DNA from: Stereocaulon alpinum
Taxonomy: Eukaryota; Ascomycota; Lecanoromycetes; Lecanorales; Stereocaulaceae
Assembly (NCBI GenBank): GCA_018257865.1
Contig: JAEUBA010000017.1
Location: 1-64,000, forward strand
DNA: 64,000 bases
Direction of reading: 5' to 3'
Position 1 is the first letter of the stretch; every line of letters begins with the position of its first letter. The translations under genes and the position numbers were made by a program. This document shows, one piece after another, positions 34,201 to 45,120 of this stretch. Below the pieces are notes generated by a model. That model was not told where the DNA came from and made no database searches. It saw only the letters and a list, made by a program, of their open reading frames with translations.

Positions 34201-37200
34201 AGATAGCGATTCCGCGGAGTCCATGCGGGCGCAAAGCCCACTCGCTGCCAAGACACTGCCTGCGTTCACCGATGTAGGTGGGATTCGCAAGATGGACCCT
34301 TCTGAATTGGTGGAGCGGCAGGATCGGAAACGTCTATTGATTTGGATGATTGCACATGCACCACCCTCACGACGCAAAGCCGCCTTTGACTATGTGATGG
34401 ACGTCCCTGTTGAGCAGTCTTACAAGCATGTTATCTCTGCTCTGAAAGACCTCCGTAGTCACAAACAACGTATGGGTGGCCTGGACAAGGAGACATCCGA
34501 CAATATCATGCAGGTCGCCACATGGTATGTTTGCTGGACCATCCCAGTGAAGGTAGATCTATCAGGTATTAGGTCTCCCGACATCGCCACAACAATTGCA
34601 GATGAAGATGGCTACGAGCCGTTCTACGATTTTCTACTAGGATGCATAGACCATTATCAAAGCGACAGAGCTATCCCATGGCTTACTACACCCAAGAAGC
34701 CGCGAGAAGAGGCTGTCCGAGCAGACTCCGATGAGGCCCTGGAAGTCAGTCCTTTCCGCAAACGAAAAAAACAAGTTTCGGAAAGCCAGGCAACCCTAGA
34801 GAAACGCCAAGCGGCTCGAGAACGTCTAATCGCAGACGAAGAGCGTCGCAAGATGGAAGAAGACCGTCGACGGAAACAGCTCAAATATCGGTTCGCACAC
34901 ATGGGATCAGATGATGCAGACTCAATGGGAGTGGTCGTCAATCCCGGGAAGTTGGAAAACCATGAGTTCGTCTATCTAAACCCTAGATTCGGCAACGGAG
35001 TGCGCCTCAAGCCTCATCAGAAGGCCGGTTTGCAGTTCATGTGGCGCGAGATTACTGCAGATCATGAAGACTTGCAAGGTTGTCTCCTTGCCCAGACCAT
35101 GGGCCTTGGGAAGACGATGCAGGTGATTGCATTGCTTGTCGCACTTTCCGAAGCGGCGCAGTCTTCCAGCGAAAATATACGCAATCAAGTGCCGCCCTCC
35201 CTCCTCGAGTCTCGCAGTCTGGTGTTGTGCCCACCAGCTCTTGTAGAGAACTGGTGGGATGAATTTATCCTTTGGGTTCCCCACCCAAGTTCAGATATCA
35301 TTGGCATTGTCAGGAAGGTGAACTCTTCTCTGAAGCTATCTGAACGCCTGGCTCAAATATATGCTTGGCATGACATAGGCGGTGTGCTTCTAATTGGCTA
35401 CGATACCTTCAAACACATGATTAATAATAAAGCGACCAAGACTAGAGCAGCCCCACTTAACGAGAACGAGCATATCAGGGTCAAGCGGGCGTTACTGGAA
35501 GGTCCGAACCTTGCTGTAGCTGACGAAGCACATCAGTTCAAGTCTAAGTCCACCGGACTGAATCTGGCAATGAATCAAATCAAGACTAAAAGCCGCATCG
35601 CCCTTACGGGATCGCCACTGAATAACAACCTGCTAGAATATTTCACGTTGATCGACTGGATCTCTCCGGGATATCTTGGGACAATCACGGAATTCAAAGC
35701 CACTTATGAAGAGATCATCCGCGAAGGATTATACCAGGACAGTACTGCGTCTCAGAAGCGAGAAAGCTTGAAGAGATTGAAGGCATTGGAGCTGGAAATG
35801 GAGCCAAAAGTCCATCGAGCTAATGTCTCCGTTCTTCATAACGGTCTCCAAGGCAAGTCAGAATTCGTGATTAGGGTTCCTCTCACAGAACTTCAAGACA
35901 AAGCTTATAAAATCTATGTTGAGGGCATTTGCGCCGCCAGTCGCGGAGGGGAGCCTCGTGTAGCTACGTTGTGGTCTTGGCTAGGAGTTTTGCAGCTACT
36001 ATGTAACCATCCCAAGTGCTACCTGGAGAAGCTCCTTAGATTGAAGGCTGAGTGTAAGAACCCTTCCAAGCGAAAGGCCCCTCAGCCGAAGAAAGCCACA
36101 ATACCAGCATCGGAGGTGGAGGCGCTTCTTGGTTCTGATGAAGATGCCCCACTCATGGAGGGAGCTGTCTCTCAACAAGTACTATCCGACATCACAGTAG
36201 AAACCGAACGACTGTTCGAGGCATTGGCCGAGCCTGTTGATGCAGTGTCTCTGTCCAATAAGATGCAGATACTGATGAGTATCCTTACTTTTTCTGAAAC
36301 GCTACATGACAAGGTCCTCGTCTTCTCTCATAGAATCTCAACCTTAGACTACATCGGCAAGCGACTTGCTGTAGAAGGCAAGCCGTACGCGCGTATTGAT
36401 GGCCTGCAGAACCCCGATAGACGGCAGCAAATTACAAAAGACTTCAATGAAGGTAGCGTCAATGTGTGTTTGATATCGACAAGAGCCGGTGGAACAGGCC
36501 TCAACCTGTTCGGTGCAAATCGTGTGGTCATCCTGGATGATCACTTCAATCCAATGTGGGAACAACAAGCTATTGGAAGAGCTTATCGATTTGGACAGCA
36601 AAAGTCAGTCTATGTGTATCGCCTCACCGCTGCCGGAACATTCGAGCAGGCTCTCCAGAACCAAGCCATATTCAAAGAACATCTTGCTACTCGGGTCGTG
36701 GATAAGAAGAATCCAACACGAAATGCCCTCAAAGGTGCAGGTGAATACCTGTTCCCACCAAAGCGGGTCGAGCAAGAAGACCTCAGTGAATACGTTCTCA
36801 AGGACCCTTCAGTTCTCGGTAGGCTTTTGGCTGATCAGAAAAGGCATGTACAAGCTAATGTTCGGTTTCGCCATGCTTACTGTTGCTAATGTCAACTTTC
36901 AGGAATCCAATCCTTTCGATCACGCCTTCGGAAACCTTCCACATCGAGGATGACATAGAATTAACGCCTGCCGAGAAAATTGAAGTGGAACAAATGCAAC
37001 AGGATGAGCAGCTACGCCGTAAAGACCCGAAGGCTTATATGGCCAGGATTGAGCAAAGACGAGGAGCATGCTTTCAAAGGCGTGAGGCAAATCTTCGCAA
37101 CGTCTTACAAGCAACACGTCCACCCAATAGCTTTTCTGCTAGGCTCTCGGGTCTTGCCACTGAACCAATCGACTGGCATCAGCCGTTATCTGGAATATAT

Positions 37201-38283
37201 GCGTCGCACCTGTCTTCGACGGCTCCTACAGGCATGGACCTCGCTTCTCCATCCACATTAAAGACTTTCACCGCTGTAGGGAGCCTCCCATCACCCCTAC
37301 TGGGATCCAACAAGGATACGGTCATGGACTCGTATGAGCATCGACGCCTCTCGATCCCTGCAGCTGTTGCGTCTGAAGAAAAGGCGATACAAACGTCTCC
37401 CCCAGGCGGACCTAGCTCTCCAAGCTCCACAGATCGCTTGGGCTTGAACGAAAATAGAACAGATGCCACGTCCAAAAGCCCGGATCAACAAATATTGGAA
37501 CGTATTGATGCTTTAGCTACGGAAGTCGCCACATTATTCCGTCGTACCGAGAGCGCATCACTAGTCCCTCTAGAGAAGCAAGGTAGCATACCTAAATCAA
37601 TCCAAGAAACTGCAGTAATTGAATTTTCTGCAATCATGGCCAGGAAAGGCCTTGAAAATGTCCAGAAGCTATACGCAGACGATTTACACCAAAGGATACT
37701 GCTCAGGTCCCCCAACGAGGATGAGTATCGCCGTCTAGTAACTGGTGTGAAGCTACTGCTTGATCGAGAGGATGTTAAACCCATGCATCTGCTCCAGGCT
37801 GCGATCAACGAACTCCCGACTCCAGAGAAGTGTTCTGATGCTACTCAAGAGGAAGCAGTCCCACAGTCCCAAGATAGAATAGAGGCGGATAGTGAGAAGC
37901 AGCAAGTGAACGCAAGGCCGAGTAAGCCTGTTGGTGGCATGCCAGCGTACTTGGCGGATTCGCTAGTGACGAACTCCAGATCTCAAGCGTCATCCGGCAT
38001 AACTAAGGTTGCCCAAGAGATTCCCGACCTTCGCCCATCAATCAATGGACACAGAAAGGGAGGAGGCACCGATGTCAATAATCGGACACATGACGAGATG
38101 AAAGATCTGAAGGAGGGTAGCGTAGGCAGAAAGCATCGTCTGCCAGAGGAAGAGATAGGAGAAGTCAAGAAAATGAAGAGAGCGACATCGATTGCTCCAA
38201 ACTTCAGTGGCACAGGACAAATGGAGACTGACTTCAGCAAATTCCTGCAGAAGGAAGCTACTAGAACTGCAACACCAAGGTGA
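31274..38283 (+). CDS. Large SNF2-family ATPase with N-terminal SAM-like domain
   Basis: Two exons: 31274-36843 and 36903-38283, about 2316 residues. A SAM-like domain sits near residues 20-100 (WNVDQVVFAL to SINYLVRLLK). Long acidic, Ser-rich regions follow, with IDLTQQSD- and VDIINLDSDS-type stretches that resemble SUMO-interacting motifs. The helicase core is in the last third. It has Walker A AQTMGLGKTMQVI near residue 1275, DEAHQFKSKSTGLN near 1415, and ISTRAGGTGLNLFG with QAIGRAYRFGQQ near 1740-1780. The arrangement is closest to the Rad54-like ARIP4/ATRX branch, so a chromatin or recombination role is inferred. The intron is GC-AG: AAAAG|GCATGT to CTTTCAG with branch GCTAATG. Only this donor gives the phase that continues as RNPILSITPSETF. 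An alternative start is ATG 31229. Confidence 0.85.
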
Positions 38284-39100
38284 TTGTCGGCACCCCTTTC
38301 CGCGATGAACTTTCCCACGATGTTTGCTATTCGCGGCATGGAGAGGAGGACTGCAGTTACTGCAACTTCATTGCTGAGGCTTATCTTCGATGCTTGATCT
38401 TGAGAAGGCTGAGATACATACTAATCTCATGGATATTCATGACATCATAGTGTTTTGAGCGTGGTCATATGCTAGCTGAGATACCCCATGGAGCGCTGCT
38501 TTTCATCTTGTTATCGATCTCTTGCATGTTAGGCCTTTGCACTGTATTTAGACTAGGAGACCAAAAGTATATCACGCTCTACATTACACGTTGACATCCA
38601 ACACCAAGCAGATGTGTTGACGTATTCTCTTTAGCCTGACCTGATCAGGATGACTGACGGTTACCTCAGAGATCCAACTCATCTATCTCCTCTACCATTA
38701 CTACTCATTGTCTTATGCAACAAGTGAGGTTCAAGTGGGTGGTTCCTTGTCCATTGACTATTGATTCGGATAGAGACTTGACACATCAACATAGCCTCGC
38801 CACATCAACATAGCCTCGCGTGCAGGAAAATCCGAAAATGCTATGTTCGTCAAGCTTTGGCATTTATAACGCATGTCACAACACCCGTAGTATCGTACAT
38901 ATATTGCCAATTCCCCTTTCCATTCCTATTCTGAATTCTTCTGATCAGGAAGTTCGCTGTGTCTCAACAAGAGAGCAACGTTAGCATACCACGTTTCGTT
39001 AGTAAGAATCCGTGATAAAAATAGCTTCCGATCTTGACATCCTCGTCTGCCATCTATCTTCTGAATAAACGAGCGCCAACCCTACGAATCCTGTGGACTT
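38284..39100. other. Intergenic flank of the tandem array
   Basis: No gene seen. A perfect 19-bp tandem duplication (CACATCAACATAGCCTCGC) lies at 38782-38800 and 38801-38819. CTGATCAGGA occurs near 38642 and 38941. CTGAATAAACGAG at 39061-39073 recurs at 39740-39752 just before the fifth repeat unit, so a partial unit may precede the array. Confidence 0.45.
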
Positions 39101-40040
39101 CAGCGCTTCCTAGCGCTGAGTTCATGGATTTTCAGCATCTATATACTGTCACTCTAAGCCTGGCGCTCCTACTAGGTCTGCTGGCATCATAAGCTTCGTC
39201 TAAGTACTCAGCTCACTATTGATGTCAGACCGAACGAGCGCTATACTCACAGGCTTAGTTGGCGCGAGCGCTTCTCAGCGCTCATTTCTGGAGTCGAGAT
39301 AAAGGTACTCTATGGATTGAGGACCGGCGCTCTGGGTGGGAGGATGGGACGACGGCTTAGTTATCCTAATTAATGGGACTAAGGATAATGAGTGAGGGGT
39401 GTCATAGATTTGGGTAGGCCTGAGCGCTCTTCAGCGTTGGTATTGAGGGGTGCGAAGGGTTTGCGCTGGTCCTTTATGGTCGGCGCTCTGGTCAGCAAGG
39501 TAGGTAGTTGGGTGACGGACTTAGTTGCTACTGGTTGATAGAACTAAGAATTAAGGTTGTCTACCTGTGAGTTTCGTTAGGGCTGTGCACTTCTCAGCGC
39601 TGGGTGCAAGGGGGGTTGCAGATAGTGTGCTGATGTTTTGGGAGTGGCGCTGTAGGTACTTGTCCAGTATTGAGATTGATGGTTTAGGTACCAGCTGGTT
39701 GTCGACGTACTGTATCTGGAAAAGTAACATATCTACAAGCTGAATAAACGAGAGCGCTTCTCGGCGCTGATTCTAAGGATTTGAAAGCTCTTAAACTGTT
39801 ACTCTGAGACCAGCGCTATAACGGTAGTCTGATGGTTCAACGACCTGCTCGCAACCGGTTGATCGGCATTTGAAAATGGGTATCATGCCTATTGGATACC
39901 TAAATTCGCTAAGCTCAAGCGCTTCTCAGTGCTAGCTCTAGGGACATGAAAGAACTTATGCTGCTGTTTTAGGAGCGGCGCTGTGCATAGTATACTGGTA
40001 TTATGGTCTGAAGCCAAGCTCTTATTTCTCTAGCACTGAG
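39101..40040. repeat. Six-unit tandem array, about 163 bp per unit, each with a hairpin
   Basis: A diverged tandem array. The hairpin box (AGCGC-6 nt-GCGCT in the best copies) starts at 39102, 39267, 39423, 39586, 39753 and 39918, giving spacings of 165, 156, 163, 167 and 165. A second box, GGCGCT (AGCGCT in unit 5), follows about 60 bases later in every unit, at 39162, 39326, 39482, 39646, 39812 and 39977. This confirms the register. A third, weaker phrase of the type GGTTGATNGNACTAAG occurs late in several units. No open frame spans the array. It lies downstream of the convergent SNF2 and His-rich protein genes. Family unknown. Confidence 0.8.
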
Positions 40041-40110
40041 CTATACTCTGCATCACAATATCCATCCGAGTTTCCAATTCGTACCAAAACGTGCTGTTAT
40101 CTATTGGAGC

Positions 40111-40133
40111 GCACTCGCTATTGTCGCGAGTGC
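40111..40133. terminator. Inverted repeat downstream of the His-rich protein gene
   Basis: GCACTCGC at 40111-40118 and GCGAGTGC at 40126-40133 form a perfect 8-bp stem with a 7-base loop. It lies 34 bases beyond the stop codon of the minus-strand gene, so it would sit in that mRNA's 3' UTR. A role in 3'-end formation is only a guess. Confidence 0.35.
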
Positions 40134-40166
40134 TTTGACTAAGGTACTTGCAGCTGAGTGCTACGA

Positions 40167-41387
40167 TTAATGTGACACTAGGGACGAAGCTGTAAGTTTT
40201 CGTTTCTTTTCTTTGGAAGGTCGGACAGAAGGGCGATCGTTAGGCGTTGATGTGGTGGAGTCTTCTGATGGTGGAGTTTTCCGCTTCAATCGATCGCTAG
40301 TTCGGCGAGGTGCTGATTTGGTGGGTGGAGGTTTGTTTCTGGTAGTTTTAATCTCGGGTTGGGTGGCTTTGCTTTCAGTGTCTGGGTGTGACTGATGTGG
40401 AGATGAGGTGAGAGATGCTGGCAGCGGAGCCACACTTGGGGCCATGATTGTCCTTGACGGTTGTGTATCATCGTCAGTATCTTCGTCGACTGGAGATACT
40501 TCAGTTACTCTTCCCCTTGGGCCCAGGAGCGAAGATCCATAGGGCGTACGCTGGTCAGAAAGGCCTTCATCAAGAGCATGATTGCGTTGCCAGTCCCCGT
40601 GGTTTGAGGTGGAGTGACCATAGTGATTCGAGGACCTGGGGTCCCGATGATCGAGAGCAGATGGAGCACGGTAAATGTGCATAGAAGGACCATGGAAGTG
40701 TGTTGAAGGATCGTAGTGTACGGTAGCAGGTGGAACATTGTAGAGATGCATAGAAGGGCCATGAAAATGCACAGAGTCGCCGTTGTGACTGGGACCGCGA
40801 GGTTCGTATGAATTGGCAGCAGATGAACCATGGTATTGGTGTATGGTAGGGCCATAGAAGTGATGGTGTGTAGAACAGCCAATGTAGTTGAATGTAGTAG
40901 AAGATGATGATTGATGTGTATGCTCCGGCTGCGGAGGATGTGGAAGGTGTGAGGTACTTCCTCCTGATCGCGTCGCGGAACGGGCGATGTTCTTCCTTGA
41001 ACGTGGCACTCGAGCAACTATAGTACCTAAATGTCGCTGTGTACGTTGAACGGATAGATCTTTGGCCTTGCTCGAAGAGGTGATGACAGCAAGTTGTAAT
41101 TTTGATGGCTTCCGCTTCTTGCGTGACGGCTTATGTTGTCCGGCGTATTCGATACCTCTCTCTTTAGTCGATACTCGAGACATAGCCTCGGCGAGATGTG
41201 GGTGATCCGACGGTGGGAGTTCTGGTAAAGTGTCGCTACGAGTCTCTAATTTCTCAGCTTCTGCGGCATCAACTTCCAAATTGATATGTACTCCATCATG
41301 ACTGTGTGAGGTCTTCAGGTTTTTGCTCGCAGGCCGATCAAATCCTGCTTCGTCGCTGCTTCTTTTCCTGCTCTGCATTTGAGACAT
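40167..41387 (-). CDS. His/Ser-rich low-complexity protein, probably nuclear, lineage-specific
   Basis: A single exon of 406 residues from ATG 41387; I do not recognise it. It opens with SRKRSSDEAGFDRPASKNLK, a basic-acidic-basic phrase that recurs in the neighbouring 893-residue protein. A Lys/Arg-rich patch (KPSRKKRKPSK) follows. The centre holds three imperfect repeats of about 24 residues built on HF(Y/H)GP(T/S)(I/M)H.Y. The C-terminal part is Ser/Thr/Pro-rich and ends in basic clusters (SKEKKRKL). A possible upstream exon begins at ATG 41619 (MAIDSFTVQHSK...), but no clean splice pair links it. Composition suggests a disordered DNA- or chromatin-associated protein; that is inference. Confidence 0.6.
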   Translation of the reverse strand: MSQMQSRKRSSDEAGFDRPASKNLKTSHSHDGVHINLEVDAAEAEKLETRSDTLPELPPSDHPHLAEAMSRVSTKERGIEYAGQHKPSRKKRKPSKLQLAVITSSSKAKDLSVQRTQRHLGTIVARVPRSRKNIARSATRSGGSTSHLPHPPQPEHTHQSSSSTTFNYIGCSTHHHFYGPTIHQYHGSSAANSYEPRGPSHNGDSVHFHGPSMHLYNVPPATVHYDPSTHFHGPSMHIYRAPSALDHRDPRSSNHYGHSTSNHGDWQRNHALDEGLSDQRTPYGSSLLGPRGRVTEVSPVDEDTDDDTQPSRTIMAPSVAPLPASLTSSPHQSHPDTESKATQPEIKTTRNKPPPTKSAPRRTSDRLKRKTPPSEDSTTSTPNDRPSVRPSKEKKRKLTASSLVSH

Positions 41388-42385
41388 AGTCACTGAAATG
41401 ATTTACGGAGCGTTAACTTGTGCATCCACTTGAACTATGATTGTTCAAGAAAAGTTGCAGGTTGCAGATCTCTGATAAGCTCGCCTTGACGTGTCGTAGT
41501 GTTATTCGATAGCAATTCCCAGTGTCGTCAACTTTCGCGGAGTATACTGGGCCTAGGATCCTGTTAGGTCGTCCTTTACTCGCCTTCGAGTGTTGAACAG
41601 TGAATGAGTCAATTGCCATAAGTGACTAGCGGAGCCGTGTTGTGCGCCAGGAGGTCCTAGTCCTGTCCGTGGTATTGAATGAAGCGCGATCCAAACACAC
41701 TTCTTATTCACGCACAAGGAGGGTTGCTGCCTAGAAGATTGAGCAAGCTGCTACTGGGCCTACTCTAGTCGTACATCGGTGTGTGTGTATGCTCAATCGT
41801 TGTCAGCGATCCGGGGTGCAGATGCAAGCAGAATCTGGATTTCATATTGGGGGCTTATCAGGCCGGAGCGCTTGTCTGAGAAATGGCAGGATAAACATTA
41901 TACTGAATTGTGTTACAATTTTGGGTCGCACTACATACTATGGATGAGATAAGTGTAAGACGCAGCCAATGCCATTCAAGAATGCTGATGAATGCATTTA
42001 GAGGTGAGATAACCATTTTCTTGCTGCACTTTGACTGTGAAGTGCATAAACGCGCCTTACCACCTGCCAAGGGTACATTGCTGTTCCACCGATTAGCCCA
42101 ATAGGGCTTTGAGCAATTCAGCATTAGTGGACGACCGACGAGTCACAGCTGAGACTCCGCACAGACGGGACGATAAGTGGTGACACTGCGTATCAAAGGG
42201 TGGTGACCCGACCGGAACGTCTTCAGTGACCGTGTAGGTAAATCTGTTTAGAGGTCGTTGGTAGTTGAGAGACATTTTCCGCGAGTCTTCTTCTGGGCGT
42301 GTCTCAATCGTTGCTTGACGTTCTCTGTCCTAGAAACTTGTCTGAGACCGGGGGCTAGATTAATTTTAGTCGTGCTTGTAGAATT
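41388..42385. other. Intergenic; possible 5' exon of the His-rich protein gene
   Basis: The minus-strand frame 41619-41413 starts with a true ATG and looks coding (RPNRILGPVYSAKVDD, then RITLRHVKASLSEI), but it reaches a stop before 41387 without a good donor. It may be a decayed or extra exon. The remaining 750 bases show no recognisable gene. Confidence 0.3.
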
Positions 42386-45120
42386 CTACTTTGTTCGTTC
42401 GCTCCTCCGGAGGGGAGCTGTAATGGCCCGATTGATTTCTAGACTTGTTGGCTTTGGGGATTTTTGTGCAACGCGGGTAATTTGCGATCGTTGAGGACCG
42501 GGAAGGATCACAGACGAATGTGAATGAGTATCGTTCGATGAGACTGCAGACTGCTGTTGTGTGTGACGTGTGCCGTTTTGCTTCGTCTCTTGACAGTCAT
42601 GCTTGGCCATTCCAGTTCGCTGGTTAACATCTCTCACCTCTTTGGTATCACGCTTCTTCCGCCATGGAACCCTTTTTCTAGAAGATGCAGGACCCTGGAA
42701 CTGATCATATACTTCCAGCTCAGAAGCAATAGAATTTCCCTGTTGAGAGCGTTGTTCCTCTTTCATATCTTCCCCATTGTTACAGGTACTGAATGAGAGC
42801 TTAAGTCTCTTCGTTGGAGGCCCATCGCTGTTGGCTTCATCACTTTTCCTCTTCTGAGATCCTGCCTCAAGGCCGTCCATCCGAGCTTTTACTCCATCAC
42901 CAGGCGAAACACGAGCTACTATCTCGGCAGGGCTCTGGGTCTCAGTATTAGTTCCTCTCTGCTTGAGATCATTTCCTTCGCCAGGGTCGACAGCGAGCTT
43001 CAAATTCTTACTTGAAGGCTCAATTTGTTCACTGTCATCGTTCTTCCTCTTCCGATGACCCTCGACGGTTTTATCTGGTTGTGATTTTTCCAAGAGCCTG
43101 CTAGTGCTGCGCTTGTTTGACATAGTTAAGTCAAGCTGATGGCTGTACGACAATGAAGACGATACTGTCTTGCTCGCCATGTGATCAAGCAATGGACCTT
43201 GTGTCCGCGTTGGTGAAAGTGCCGTGGCAATCGTTGCCAGGTGCTCTCCCATCACAAGCGCACCCTTACAAAGCCCTACATTAGAAGCTCCCAAGGTCTC
43301 ACTCTGGAATCGCGGAGATGAGGGTTCTTGAGGCCTACTTGCTCCCGAGCTAATGTCAGAACCAGACGTCAAAGGAGGATGCGTCTCAGCATGGACCACA
43401 TTTCCCTGAGCAGAAGCCCCACTTGAAGGACCTATAGTCTCTGGAGGCGATGAGGATTTTAGAGACTGAACGACTCCAAATGCTGTCTCGTCACGAAACC
43501 CCTCCGCTTGCTGTGCTTCGTTATATGCAAGCGATTCCTGTGAGTCGCCTCTCTGTCGTTTCGCTGCTATTTGGCAAGGTTCGGTAGACTCCGAAGCTTT
43601 TCGTTTCAATGAAACAGGAGATTGCGCCTGAGATGCTACCGTGGATATTATCAAGGTAGGCTGTTCGATGGTACCTTGCTGTTCAGATACGTTCTTACTG
43701 GGCTGCTCGGAGACGTGGACAAGCCGTTGCTGTGCCAATTGGAGTTGCTTTTCAGCAACGATGATGTCTTCTTGAGCTAGTTCCATCCATTTCCGCGCAT
43801 TTACTTCATCTTCAGCGTAGGTGACTTCCTCATATTCATTAACCACTTTCGAAGCCGGAAAATGCATGAGCTGCTCTTGCGCATGCTCCCATATAAGACG
43901 CTGACAGTCAGCCCAGCTGTGCGCTTTCTCCACGTTAGACTGTCGATACATGACATAATCCTCCCATAGCTCTACCTCTGGTCTAGTTTCTGATTGACTC
44001 CATTCCTCTGGTTTTCCGTTGTCACCTGAGACGTAGGCTGCCCCCTTCAACTTTGCCTTTCGCTCGATATAAAGATGTGTCTTGACCATAGCCGTACCAT
44101 TCATTTCCCGAGTGTCCTGTCGCCAAGTCAGAAACTCTTTCCACTGCCACCGCTCTTCTAAAAGTCTGGTAGTTTCAGAATTCAAGGCCAAAAGTCTCTG
44201 AGAATGGGACTTCCACTCTGGTGGGAGCTGAAGAGATTTGCAATGCGTCCCTTCAAGTCTCACAAGGTCCTGGTAGACATTCTGAGCTTGCGTCGTCAAT
44301 TTTTTCTCCAACTCCTGCTGAAGAACAATTGCATGCGTCACCATGGCCTCCTCTTTCAGTATCTTGTCGAATTCACGGCGAACCCAATTCAGATAGTTTT
44401 GAGCTCTGTCCGCATCGGCCCGTTCATCGATGACCCTGCGACGCCAATGCCCCCCAAGATGCCGGCTTCTAAAATCCACATCATGTTGACGGGCCCACTC
44501 CATTTGGGACCTAATATCCTCCGTGATAAGCTTGGCTCTAGACACCTTCATCCGCTGGAAAGCTTCAAATTCGCGCCATTCGTTCAATTTTTTCAAGGTT
44601 TCCGAAAGGTCTTCGTACGTGTCACGATCCCAGAGCCAGGAAATGCGGTGACGGTATTGCCGGCGTATTTCTTGATGAAGTCGAAAATTGTTCCATCGTT
44701 TCAGTTCCTCCTCGAATTGGCTGTCTTCTGCAGCCCAGTGTTTAGCCATTAACGAGTCCTCTCGGCAGCGGGTGATTTGCGAACGACTCTCATCCAACAG
44801 TAACATCACGTCGTTTTCACTACTTCTCCTCCAGATTGGTTGTTCCCTATATAGACGAGTTGGCCGGCCCCCAGCCATGGAGATCATTTCATAGCGTCTG
44901 GTAGCGCAGTGTTTACTTAAAAGAGCTCGATTATCAATCTCTGGTGACATTGACCTATAATCATCGAACATCAGTACATAAGTAGGGGAGGGGAAGAGAG
45001 ATACTACTTTGAGATTTCGGCCACCTCGCGTTTGTTGAAAAGACCTCGTAAGTCTTCTCTCCAATACTTTGAAGGATAACGTAAGGGCATCTTTAGAGTA
45101 CTGAGATTAGGTGAACCCAT
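42386..45120 (-). CDS. 893-residue coiled-coil protein with repeated basic motifs, lineage-specific
   Basis: Two exons: 45120-45008 and 44954-42386 (53-nt intron, GTAGTA...TTATAG), 893 residues; ATG 45090 is an alternative start. The join reads VAEISKSMSPEIDN in phase. Residues about 80-470 are rich in Trp, Arg, Glu and Gln with spaced aromatic residues (EEELKRWNNFRLHQEIRRQY, LNEWREFEAFQRMK). They are likely long helices or coiled coil. The C-terminal half is Ser/Pro-rich and disordered. It carries three related clusters: SLKRKASE...AKRQR, RKRKNDD...SKNLKL and QKRKSDEANSDGPPTKRLKL. The last resembles the N-terminus of the adjacent 406-residue protein. A nuclear location is likely. No domain is recognised and the function is unknown. 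Confidence 0.65.
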
